A program made the translations under genes and the position numbers. A stretch of DNA of 5,910 bases from Nitrososphaerota archaeon. GTDB lineage: Archaea; Thermoproteota; Nitrososphaeria; Nitrososphaerales; CADDZS01. The stretch is from the NCBI GenBank assembly GCA_021325255.1, contig JAJPHP010000042.1:1-5910 (forward strand). Reading direction: 5' to 3'. The notes under the pieces were generated by a model. The model made no database searches. It saw nothing but the letters and a program-made list of their open reading frames with translations, and had not been told where the DNA came from. This document shows, piece after piece, positions 1 through 5,574 of the stretch. The first letter of the stretch is position 1. Each line of letters starts with the position of its first letter.

Positions 1-1434
1 AGAATCATAAATGAGCCTACTGCTGCATCTCTGGCTTATGGTCTAGACAAAGCAGGCAAGGATCAGAAGATCATGGTCTTCGATCTAGGCGGTGGAACTT
101 TGGATGTAACCATCATGGAATTCGGATCTGGTGTCTTTGAGGTGAAATCCACAAGCGGCGACACCCAGCTCGGCGGAACCGATATGGATAACATTCTGAT
201 TGATTATGTCGTTTCCCAATTCAAATTGCAATCAAGAATTGATTTGAAGAATGACAAGGTTGCCATGCAAAGGGTAAGAGAGGCAGCCGAGAAGGCAAAG
301 ATAGAGTTGTCAACCACTGTGACTACGGAGATCAATCTGCCTTTTATCGCTTCAGATTCTTCAGGGCCAAAGAACCTCAACCTCACTCTTACAAGAGCGA
401 AGCTTGAAGAGCTGATTTCCCCCGTGATTGAGAGGTGTCGTCATCCCATGATTCAAGCAATTCAAGATGCGAAGCTTGAACCCAATAAGATCGACAAGAT
501 AATTCTCGTTGGTGGTCCGACAAGGATGCCGATCGTGAGGAACTTTGTCGAGAAGGTCATGGGGAAGACTGCCGAGCGCGGAGTCGACCCCATGGAATGC
601 GTTGCAATGGGCGCCGCAATCCAGGGTGCTGTACTTGCAGGCGAAGTGACTGACATTTTACTTTTGGATGTGACTCCCCTCTCACTCGGCGTGGAAACTC
701 TTGGCGGCGTCTTCACAAAGCTGATCGAGAGGAATACTACTATTCCCACGAAAAAGAGCCAGATCTTCTCAACTGCTGCAGATTTCCAGACTGCTGTCAC
801 GGTCCATGTATTGCAGGGTGAAAGGGCAATGGCTCAAGACAACGTGTCTTTGGGCAACTTCAATTTAACCGGAATCCCACCAGCTCCTAGGGGTGTGCCG
901 CAGATTGAAGTTACCTTCGACATCGACGCCAATGGCATTCTGAACGTTTCAGCAAAGGATCTAGCGACCGGAAAACAAACCGGAATCACAATCACTGCTT
1001 CCACCAAACTATCGGAGAAGGAAAAGGAGCGAATGATAAAGGAGGCGGAGCAGTACGCCGATCAGGATAAGAAAAAGAAGGAAGAGGCTGAAATTCGAAA
1101 CAATGCGGACAGCCTACTTTACACGGTGGAAAAGACAAAGGTTGATCTCAAAGACAAGATTGCAGCAGAACTCTTAACGAAACTGGATAACGCGTCCAAA
1201 GAACTAAAGGATTCCATGGCTGGAACTGACATTGAAGCGATGAAGCAAAAGACCGAGAATGTCTCTAATGTCCTAAAGGAAATCGGAATGATAGCTTACC
1301 AACAGGCAGCAGCCAGCGCGCCCAATCCTGGTTCTTCGACTTCAAACTCTTCCGGCTCTGATGCGTCAGAAAAGAAAGTGGTTGATGCAGAGTACAAGGT
1401 CAGCTCAGAGAGCGAAAAATCATCCAGTAGCTAA
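1..1434 (+). CDS. dnaK: Molecular chaperone DnaK (Hsp70), 5'-truncated by window edge
   Basis: ATP-driven cytoplasmic Hsp70 chaperone. The frame is open from base 1, so this is the last 477 residues; the first in-frame ATG (73) is internal. By comparison with E. coli DnaK, residue 1 lies near position 167, so about 166 residues are missing. Visible in order: [17 protein letters not shown] (1-17), the phosphate-binding motif [10 protein letters not shown] (27-36), the adenosine motif [10 protein letters not shown] (168-177), the interdomain linker [15 protein letters not shown] (218-232), the substrate-binding beta domain, the helical lid (about 335-425), and a Ser-rich tail with VVDAEYK near the end. 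The GGPTR form replaces bacterial GGSTR, which I recall as common in archaeal DnaK. dnaJ follows after 15 bases, so the two are very probably cotranscribed. Archaeal dnaK is generally thought to have come from bacteria by transfer. No frameshift or missing motif is seen in this part. Confidence 0.98.
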   Translation, partial: RIINEPTAASLAYGLDKAGKDQKIMVFDLGGGTLDVTIMEFGSGVFEVKSTSGDTQLGGTDMDNILIDYVVSQFKLQSRIDLKNDKVAMQRVREAAEKAKIELSTTVTTEINLPFIASDSSGPKNLNLTLTRAKLEELISPVIERCRHPMIQAIQDAKLEPNKIDKIILVGGPTRMPIVRNFVEKVMGKTAERGVDPMECVAMGAAIQGAVLAGEVTDILLLDVTPLSLGVETLGGVFTKLIERNTTIPTKKSQIFSTAADFQTAVTVHVLQGERAMAQDNVSLGNFNLTGIPPAPRGVPQIEVTFDIDANGILNVSAKDLATGKQTGITITASTKLSEKEKERMIKEAEQYADQDKKKKEEAEIRNNADSLLYTVEKTKVDLKDKIAAELLTKLDNASKELKDSMAGTDIEAMKQKTENVSNVLKEIGMIAYQQAAASAPNPGSSTSNSSGSDASEKKVVDAEYKVSSESEKSSSS

Positions 1435-1435
1435 A

Positions 1436-1443
1436 GAGTGATC
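1436..1443 (+). promoter_or_regulatory. Shine-Dalgarno site of dnaJ
   Basis: GAGTGATC lies 6 bases before the dnaJ ATG and matches the GTGATC end of the archaeal consensus GGAGGTGATC. It fixes the ATG at 1450 as the dnaJ start and argues for reinitiation right after the dnaK stop codon. Confidence 0.7.
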
Positions 1444-1449
1444 CCTTGA

Positions 1450-2586
1450 ATGTCCTCGTCGGTAAAGCGAGACTACTACGAGGTTTTGGGCGTTCCAAAG
1501 GATGCTTCGATAGACCAGATCAAGGCTTCCTACCGAAAGCTTGCAATGCAGTACCATCCCGACCGAAACAAATCCAAAGATGCCGAAGAGAAGTTCAAGG
1601 AAATTTCAGAAGCGTATGCCGTGCTGTCAGATGATTCAAAGCGAGCAGAATACGACAGATTCGGGTATGAAGGAATCCAGAGCAGATACTCATCAGAAGA
1701 CATTTTCAGGACTGCTAACTTTGACGAGATCTTCCGCGATATGGGATTTGGCGGTGGCAGTATCTTTGACTCATTCTTCAGAGATTTCTTCGCTGGTACA
1801 AGCAACGTGTACGGTGATCGACGTAGGGAAAGACGCCACGACGACATGGACAGGGCCCTTAGATACGAATTAGAGCTAACACTTGAAGAAATCGCAAACG
1901 GTGTAACAAAGGAAATCGAAGTTCCAGGAACCGAAAGATGCGAAATATGCAAAGGATCGGGAGCAGCGCCTGGGTCCAAAGTGAGAATCTGCCCGAGATG
2001 CGGCGGCCAGGGGCAGCTACAAGAGTCAAGTTCCACTGGATTCAGCCACTTGATACGCATCATAACATGCTCTACTTGCGGTGGTAGCGGCCAGGTCGTG
2101 GAAAGTCCTTGCAATGCTTGTGGTGGGGCAGGATCTATAGAGGTAACAAGAAGAATAGAAGTAAGGATCCCAGCGGGCATTGAAGATGGAGCCACTTTGA
2201 AACTGAGAGGCGAAGGCGGGACTAAGGAAGAAAATCTCAGGAAGCTACATGGAGACCTGTACGTCATCTGCAAGGAGCTGCCGCATAAGATTTTCACGAG
2301 AAAGGGACAGGATTTGCTTTGCGAGGTTTCTATCAATATCGCTGACGCTGCACTGGGATCAAGCATTCCAGTTCCAACGATATATGGACAAACAGTCCAG
2401 GTGACAATACCGCCGGGAACTCAGGATGAGACGGTTCTGCGGCTGAGGGGAAAAGGATTACCGAGTATAGACACATCAAAAAAGGGCGACCAATACGTCC
2501 AGGTAAAAGTGGTTGTTCCAACAAAGCTAACCGAAAGGCAAAGACAGATACTGAGGGAACTCAAACAGAGTGGGCTGTCGACATGA
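1450..2586 (+). CDS. dnaJ: Co-chaperone DnaJ (Hsp40), type I
   Basis: J-domain co-chaperone that delivers unfolded clients to DnaK and stimulates its ATPase. At 378 residues it is the usual type I length (E. coli 376). The J domain occupies about residues 7-71 and has the essential HPD motif at 36-38. A short Gly/Phe-rich linker follows (about 90-118, with [12 protein letters not shown]). The cysteine-rich zinc domain has all four CxxCxGxG repeats: Cys 164/167, 181/184, 207/210 and 221/224, so both zinc centres are intact. The C-terminal client-binding beta domains follow, including [10 protein letters not shown] near the end. The ATG start is supported by the ribosome-binding site just upstream and by the J domain beginning at once. 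It lies 15 bases after dnaK and 109 bases before the most likely hsp20 start, in one operon. Nothing looks degraded. Confidence 0.98.
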   Translation: MSSSVKRDYYEVLGVPKDASIDQIKASYRKLAMQYHPDRNKSKDAEEKFKEISEAYAVLSDDSKRAEYDRFGYEGIQSRYSSEDIFRTANFDEIFRDMGFGGGSIFDSFFRDFFAGTSNVYGDRRRERRHDDMDRALRYELELTLEEIANGVTKEIEVPGTERCEICKGSGAAPGSKVRICPRCGGQGQLQESSSTGFSHLIRIITCSTCGGSGQVVESPCNACGGAGSIEVTRRIEVRIPAGIEDGATLKLRGEGGTKEENLRKLHGDLYVICKELPHKIFTRKGQDLLCEVSINIADAALGSSIPVPTIYGQTVQVTIPPGTQDETVLRLRGKGLPSIDTSKKGDQYVQVKVVVPTKLTERQRQILRELKQSGLST

Positions 2587-2695
2587 CAATCTAGTTATTT
2601 ATTTCAAGGGTGAGTTTTCGTTTTTGACGCGCATCAAATGTAAGAAGAGGAGCGGTAGAAGAAAAGCCAGATGGAATTACAGACGATCCAAGTTA

Positions 2696-3247
2696 ATGCA
2701 GGACTTTCTTCGAGCAGAAGATAATGCTGATAAAAATCGCATAAGCACAAATCAAAACATCTATCTCATCAACAAGTTGCAGCAAATGAAAGCGATAGCC
2801 GAGTCGTTACTGAGAGACCTCGAGGATGAGAACTCATTAGAGTCAGTCAATCATCCTAGACAACCTTTGATGCTTCCTGAAAGGATCTCAGGGAGAAATC
2901 GCGACGGGCTTGCAACTTTCGATTCTGAAATTCGCAGGAGGTTTCTGGAATGGCGGAATAGAGATCCAGTAATCGAGACAACGGTGGACACAAAGCGCAA
3001 CGAACTGAGATTGGTCGCTCTTATGCTCGGTGTCAGGAAAGAAGACTTGGAGATCGAAGTCACCCAGAACTGCTTAGTGCTCAGGACCAGCAGCTTGAAA
3101 GGTGGCGAAAACCTGGCTGCTGCAATTCCTTTCTACGTTCCGGTGATCCCTCGATCAATTGAGACATCGTTTGTCAATGGCATTTTAGAAGCAAGATTCA
3201 AGTTGAAGAAAGATTCAAATGAATATTACAAGGTCAGAATAAAGTGA
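2696..3247 (+). CDS. Small heat-shock protein, Hsp20/alpha-crystallin family
   Basis: ATP-independent holdase that would bind unfolding proteins and pass them to the DnaK/DnaJ pair encoded just upstream. From ATG 2696 it has 183 residues. The first 90 are a polar, charged, probably helical arm (NKLQQMKAIAESLLRDLEDE). The alpha-crystallin domain starts near residue 92 (VIETTVDTKRNELRLVALML) and reaches the family signature FVNGILEARF, with Asn-Gly-Ile-Leu at 161-164. The C-terminus has V-R-I at 180-182, which fits the IxI/V motif used for oligomer assembly. The start is uncertain. The frame stays open upstream, with GTG at 2570 (overlapping dnaJ by 17 bases, 225 residues) and TTG at 2624 preceded by AAGGGTGA. 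I chose 2696 because it is the only upstream ATG, it gives a usual family length, and the extra N-terminus is an odd run of Lys/Arg. The domain is divergent, and the product may be annotated only as an Hsp20-like protein. Confidence 0.85.
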   Translation: MQDFLRAEDNADKNRISTNQNIYLINKLQQMKAIAESLLRDLEDENSLESVNHPRQPLMLPERISGRNRDGLATFDSEIRRRFLEWRNRDPVIETTVDTKRNELRLVALMLGVRKEDLEIEVTQNCLVLRTSSLKGGENLAAAIPFYVPVIPRSIETSFVNGILEARFKLKKDSNEYYKVRIK

Positions 3248-3249
3248 AT

Positions 3250-3570
3250 TTAGCGCTCGTAGAACCTCTTGAAAACGTCTTGATACCTTCCATCCTCATA
3301 CAGAGCTCTGACAATCGCTTCAACAAAGTGTCGCTCTTCCTTTAAACGAGGTACGAGCTTACCCACCTCTGCTCCGAACGCATCTATATTTTTTAGATCG
3401 GTTTTGGTTGTGATTTCATCCATGAGACCGAATATTTTGTTAACCTCGTTCCGAGATAGGCTGTAATCCATTATCACGCGGTTGAAGTGAGTTCGCTTTG
3501 GATCAACTATAATCTCGTACAGTTTGCTCATCTTGAATTCCAATTCATCTATGCGCTCGTCGATGGACAT
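3250..3570 (-). CDS. Small protein resembling the DUF1878 family
   Basis: A 106-residue soluble, mostly helical protein. The N-terminus (MSIDERIDELEFKMSKLYEI) is a short amphipathic coil. It is followed by DPKRTHFNRVIMDYSLSRNE and a second helical region, and it ends in VRALYEDGRYQDVFKRFYER. The layout of coil, 'DP..F...I....L...EV..I..L..E' and a C-terminal 'AL...G.Y..+...F' is reminiscent of the DUF1878 (Bacillus YhaI-like) family. This is recognition by memory and could be wrong; the function is unknown either way. The ATG at 3570 is well fixed because an in-frame TGA lies four codons upstream. GAGGTATC, about 14 bases before the ATG, may serve as a distant ribosome-binding site. The start overlaps the end of the upstream minus-strand gene by 26 bases, so the two are probably translated from one message. 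Its stop codon faces that of hsp20 with only 2 bases between. Confidence 0.75.
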   Translation of the reverse strand: MSIDERIDELEFKMSKLYEIIVDPKRTHFNRVIMDYSLSRNEVNKIFGLMDEITTKTDLKNIDAFGAEVGKLVPRLKEERHFVEAIVRALYEDGRYQDVFKRFYER

Positions 3571-3877
3571 TAGTTGAAATCAATGATACCTCAGTTGGGC
3601 AGGTCGTAATATCGTTTTCTGGAAGTGGTTTACTTGGCAAAAAGTCATTCGCGTTGATACCGTACATTCTGCAACGACCAGCAAACTCTTCCCAGGGTAG
3701 AAAGAGATCCTGAGATCCGCTCATTTCGTTTCTAGCATAGGCTTCGAGATCAATCCAAAGTTTCGAAATACGAAACTCTTTACATTTGTTTCTGACCTGA
3801 GTGATATCTATTCGAGATCTGTTGATGGCATAGAAGACAGCCCAGTGTGTTCGCTCTATCTTGTTAGTCGAAACCAC
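3545..3877 (-). CDS. Hypothetical protein, first gene of a two-gene minus-strand unit
   Basis: A 110-residue predicted protein that I do not recognise. Its composition reads like a real soluble protein: FYAINRSRIDITQVRNKCKE, then LWIDLEAYARNE, then FLPWEEFAGRCRMYGINAND, with tryptophans and cysteines spread through and ordinary codon use. There is no signal peptide or membrane segment. The tail (last 20 or so residues) overlaps the next gene in another frame and looks less constrained. The start is weak: it is GTG at 3877, immediately preceded in frame by a TAG codon, and no ATG is available near the N-terminus. So either this GTG is used or the 5' end has been lost. A T/A-rich box about 55 bases upstream would give a leader of about 30 bases. 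Translational coupling with the downstream small gene suggests a shared role, still unknown. Confidence 0.55.
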   Translation of the reverse strand: MVSTNKIERTHWAVFYAINRSRIDITQVRNKCKEFRISKLWIDLEAYARNEMSGSQDLFLPWEEFAGRCRMYGINANDFLPSKPLPENDITTCPTEVSLISTNVHRRAHR

Positions 3878-3928
3878 CTAGACTATACTTAGTTGACCCA
3901 GAAACGTTGTCTGAATTTCTTTGAATCC

Positions 3929-3936
3929 TTTTTAAA
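3929..3936. promoter_or_regulatory. Box-A-like (TATA) element between divergent genes
   Basis: TTTTTAAA on the plus strand reads TTTAAAAA on the minus strand, so it could place TBP in either direction. In minus orientation it lies about 55 bases before GTG 3877 and would give a transcript start near 3906. In plus orientation a start near 3958-3960 would make the TTG at 3962 almost leaderless. This is position and composition evidence only. Confidence 0.4.
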
Positions 3937-3961
3937 TGCAAAAAGAGTGTCACATTTTATC

Positions 3962-4905
3962 TTGAAACCCAGGGAAGCCGAAAGTGTGCAACTAGCCTGC
4001 TTCGTCGACAACTCTGTGGATGTCTTAATGCCAAACACAGAGATTGCAAAGCGAGCTCACTTGAGGGATGATTGGAATACTAAACCATTACTCGCTGAAC
4101 ATGGCTTCTCTGCAGTTCAAGTCTTGAAATCGATTCAAAGATAAGAAAAATCCTGTTCGATTGTGGCCTGGATCCAAATGCGGCAACTCACAATGCCGAG
4201 GTATTGAGCCTCAATCTAAGTGATTGTGAAGCAGTGATTTCCAGCCATGGACACATTGACCACACCGGTGGGTTGATTGATATCAAGAACAAAATAGGAA
4301 AAACAAAGAAGCCATTGTTGATGCATCCCTATTCGTTTCGAAATCATTTTGTAAAGTTTCCAGATGGAAGAACTTTCTATCTCCGACCGTCGAATAAGAC
4401 GGAATTGTCAGAGGTTGGTTATGATATCGTCGAAAACAAAGGGACAAGTCTTTGGATTAATGATTTCTTGCTCGTAACGGGACAAATCCCGAGAACTAAT
4501 GATTTCGAGACGGGAATGCCCACTCATTTTGCAGAGGTGGATGGAAAATTAGAACCAGATCCTCTTATCGAAGATGATCAGGCTCTCGTTCTTATTCTGC
4601 GTGATCGAGGGCTCGTCGTAATAACAGGATATGCCCATGCCGGGCTGATTAACACACTTTCATATGCCAAGGAGCTGACCGGCGAAGATAGGATATATGC
4701 CATCATAAGGGGAATGCGTCTTACTGGAGTTTTGTTCGAAAGAATCATTCCACGAACTATTGAGGAGCTGAAGAAAATGAAACCCAACTTTATGATTCCT
4801 TGCCGTTGTACAGGTGTTAGAGCAGTGAACGAAATAATGAACCAGATGTCGGATTCTTTCATCCAAAATAGCGTTGGAACGACATATAGCTTTTCTTCGA
4901 TGTGA
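3962..4905 (+). pseudogene. Broken metallo-beta-lactamase-fold hydrolase (COG1237-like)
   Basis: Remnant of a metallo-beta-lactamase-fold protein of the type annotated as 7,8-dihydropterin-6-methyl-4-(ribofuranosyl)-aminobenzene-phosphate synthase. The N-terminal part, in one frame up to a stop at 4142-4144, has the family opening (VQLACFVDNSVDVLMPNTE, then KPLLAEHGFSA). The rest follows in the frame one base back: KIRKILFDCGLDPNA, then the metal motif SHGHIDHTGG (His codons 4246, 4252, 4261) and YAHAGLINTL (His 4636). The switch lies between about 4118 and 4140 and fits a single-base deletion. The family motif G-G-x-H-L reads RGMRL (Arg at 4717) and P-C-H-C-T-G reads PCRCTG (Arg at 4804). 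Each is one A-to-G change from His, so active-site or metal-binding residues are lost. The start is unclear: TTG 3962 or GTG 3986 are candidates and no ATG is available. The sequence ends FIQNSVGTTYSFSSM. The family call is firm; whether the break is biological or a sequencing error is settled mainly by the two His losses. Confidence 0.82.
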
Positions 4906-4915
4906 GGAGCTCACA
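4901..4915. repeat. Short inverted repeat over the hydrolase stop codon
   Basis: TGTGAG-GAG-CTCACA is a perfect 6-base inverted repeat with a 3-base loop that includes the TGA stop at 4903. No T-run follows on the plus strand, so it is not a clear terminator. It also covers the GAGGAG that could act as ribosome-binding site for the short frame starting at 4915. Confidence 0.4.
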
Positions 4916-5004
4916 TGCAAGTATTTCGTTGCTACAACGACGAAGGTAAAATCGCACCTGCTTTGGTTCGGCAATCCCGTGAGGCTATTACACAATTTAG
5001 GTGA
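4915..5004 (+). CDS. Doubtful 29-residue frame after the broken hydrolase
   Basis: An ATG 9 bases after the hydrolase stop, preceded by GAGGAG at a 5-base spacing, opens a frame of 29 residues (MQVFRCYNDEGKIAPALVRQ, then REAITQFR) ending at TGA 5002. The good ribosome-binding site and adjacency suggest it was once the second gene of an operon. The opening loosely recalls the N-terminus of fumarylacetoacetate-hydrolase-type proteins, but it is far too short to assign. I infer a 5' remnant of a deleted or decayed gene; it could equally be chance. Confidence 0.2.
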   Translation: MQVFRCYNDEGKIAPALVRQSREAITQFR

Positions 5005-5054
5005 CAAGATGCTCCAAATCCCGAGAGACTATCTCCTTGCAATGCATCACACAC

Positions 5055-5069
5055 GTACAAATTTTGTAC
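5055..5069. promoter_or_regulatory. Palindrome GTACAAA-T-TTTGTAC, copy 1
   Basis: Perfect 7-base inverted repeat around a single T, at the edge of repeat copy 1. It has the size of a site for a dimeric winged-helix regulator. No promoter or gene start is evident beside this copy, so it may be only a relic of the duplication. Confidence 0.45.
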
Positions 5070-5095
5070 CTATAGCGCTCTCGATTTAGTACGAT

Positions 5096-5116
5096 GCTAA
5101 CTTGAGCGAAGTTAGC
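5096..5116. repeat. 8-base hairpin inside repeat copy 1
   Basis: GCTAACTT and AAGTTAGC form a perfect 8-base stem around the loop GAGCG. The corresponding part of repeat copy 2 does not keep the pairing. It is therefore not a conserved RNA fold of the element and may have arisen by drift or serve only locally. No T-run follows on the plus strand. Confidence 0.45.
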
Positions 5117-5192
5117 CAGAAAAATCAAATTGTGGGGCGCAAAACCTGGGACGACGCTAGGTGAATATTCGGCTCTGTTAACTTTAGATCGG

Positions 5193-5224
5193 AAAAACTG
5201 GGTGTTAACTCCCATCGGGTGGGA
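5193..5224 (-). terminator. Possible terminator after the small membrane ORF
   Basis: On the minus strand, four bases after the TGA of the 37-residue ORF, TCCCA-CCCGA-TGGGA can form a 5-base stem (5210-5224), and a TTTTT run follows at 5197-5193. Archaeal termination depends mainly on T-runs, so this is a plausible but weak terminator. Confidence 0.3.
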
Positions 5225-5227
5225 AAA

Positions 5228-5341
5228 TCAGATGTTGGTAGCACGTCTGCCCGTCGCGACGCGTACTAGCATTACCACAACGATTACGATTACAGTAAGC
5301 CCGACAATTAGGATGGCTCTTTCATCAATCGGCAATGCCAT
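5228..5341 (-). CDS. Predicted 37-residue single-pass membrane protein
   Basis: A short minus-strand frame, easily missed by size cutoffs, that reads as a textbook one-helix membrane peptide. Residues 1-8 are MALPIDER. Residues 9-26 are an unbroken hydrophobic stretch rich in Ile, Val and Leu (AILIVGLTVIVIVVVMLV). The end is basic (RVATGRRATNI), which predicts an outside N-terminus and a cytoplasmic C-terminus. The ATG lies about 34 bases after a TTTTTAA box, the spacing of a nearly leaderless archaeal gene, and no ribosome-binding site is seen, as expected for that type. The palindrome of repeat copy 2 sits directly upstream of the box. The gene for a winged-helix regulator lies 233 bases further upstream on the same strand. 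No homologue is known to me and no function is claimed; it could be a chance frame, but composition and promoter position argue against that. Confidence 0.5.
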   Translation of the reverse strand: MALPIDERAILIVGLTVIVIVVVMLVRVATGRRATNI

Positions 5342-5374
5342 GCAGTCGTCAAGACTAACGGTGAGAAACTCCGG

Positions 5375-5381
5375 TTAAAAA
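5375..5381 (-). promoter_or_regulatory. Box-A-like promoter of the small membrane ORF
   Basis: TTTTTAA on the minus strand lies about 34 bases before the ATG at 5341. A start some 26 bases downstream of the box centre would leave a leader of about 10 bases or less. The palindrome at 5392-5410 is 10 bases upstream of the box, where an archaeal activator, or a repressor blocking factor entry, would bind. Confidence 0.45.
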
Positions 5382-5391
5382 GAAGTTCTAA

Positions 5392-5410
5392 AGGTACAAA
5401 TTTTGTACCT
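5392..5410. promoter_or_regulatory. Palindrome AGGTACAAA-T-TTTGTACCT, copy 2, candidate operator
   Basis: Perfect 9-base inverted repeat around a central T, longer than copy 1 (7 bases per arm). It lies just upstream of the box-A-like element of the small membrane ORF and downstream of the winged-helix regulator gene. It fits a dimer operator; the regulator next door is the obvious but unproven candidate. Confidence 0.5.
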
Positions 5411-5536
5411 GTAGTGCTCCCGATTAAATGAAGGCGCGACATGAGTGACGTTTGACAAAAAATCAAACCGTGAACGTTGTACTTTCCTTTTGATGTCTGT
5501 GAGTAAAACTATGGACGGCGATGGGTAAATATTCGG
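5394..5536 (-). repeat. Diverged intergenic repeat, copy 2 (143 bases)
   Basis: Second copy of the element at 5055-5172, in the same orientation and 221 bases away. It shares GTACAAATTTTGTACCT at one end and GGGTAAATATTCGG (GGTGAATATTCGG in copy 1) at the other. An insertion of about 26 bases in the middle (around 5468-5500) is absent from copy 1. It fills most of the 233-base gap between the regulator stop codon and the small membrane ORF. No open frame is conserved between the copies. Confidence 0.7.
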
Positions 5537-5574
5537 TGAAAGAATGACGTCGCAATTGCTGACGATGGCGATTA

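Larger units (their letters stand above)
5055..5172 (-). repeat. Diverged intergenic repeat, copy 1 (118 bases)
   Basis: Direct repeat of the element at 5394-5536. Both copies begin on the plus strand with GTACAAATTTTGTACCT and continue with TATAGCGCTCTCGATT here versus GTAGTGCTCCCGATT there, where the early differences are all transitions. Both then share a GAGYGAMGTT-like core and AAATCAAA, and end in AATATTCGG. Copy 2 is longer by 26 bases in the middle. Read on the minus strand, each copy lies just after a minus-strand reading frame (here after the small membrane ORF). The reading frame is not kept across the two copies, so this is a non-coding element rather than a pair of related genes. 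Confidence 0.7.
4906..5227. other. 322-base stretch without a convincing gene
   Basis: This gap between the broken hydrolase and the small membrane ORF holds repeat copy 1 (5055-5172), an 8-base hairpin (5096-5116) and a possible minus-strand terminator (5193-5224). Its left 150 bases contain only a 29-codon frame of doubtful status. No tRNA, rRNA or CRISPR pattern is seen. With the pseudogene beside it, it looks like slowly decaying sequence plus regulatory elements. Confidence 0.5.

Noticed and set aside
462..800. 112-codon minus-strand frame inside dnaK
   Set aside because: Mirror of the DnaK coding sequence, with no ribosome-binding site or known motif.
1530..2366. Long 278-codon open frame on the minus strand, antisense to dnaJ
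   Set aside because: It lies wholly inside dnaJ, has a low-complexity Ser/Pro/Leu-rich composition typical of antisense frames, and shows no recognisable domain.
4118..4150. Programmed -1 frameshift joining the two halves of the hydrolase
   Set aside because: No X-XXY-YYZ type slippery heptamer is in the right frame before the stop at 4142, and the two catalytic-motif His losses favour decay over recoding.
5096..5116. Hairpin as a plus-strand intrinsic terminator of the hydrolase gene
   Set aside because: It is nearly 200 bases past the stop, is followed by an A-rich and not a T-rich run, and archaeal terminators rely on T-runs.
5130..5378. 82-codon plus-strand frame with a Thr/Ile-rich middle
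   Set aside because: It is the antisense of the hydrophobic 37-residue minus-strand ORF, and its start is a TTG without a ribosome-binding site.
5055..5536. Insertion sequence or CRISPR array in the repeat region
   Set aside because: There is no transposase frame, no terminal inverted repeats around the element, and only two diverged copies with unequal spacing; no regular spacer-repeat pattern exists.
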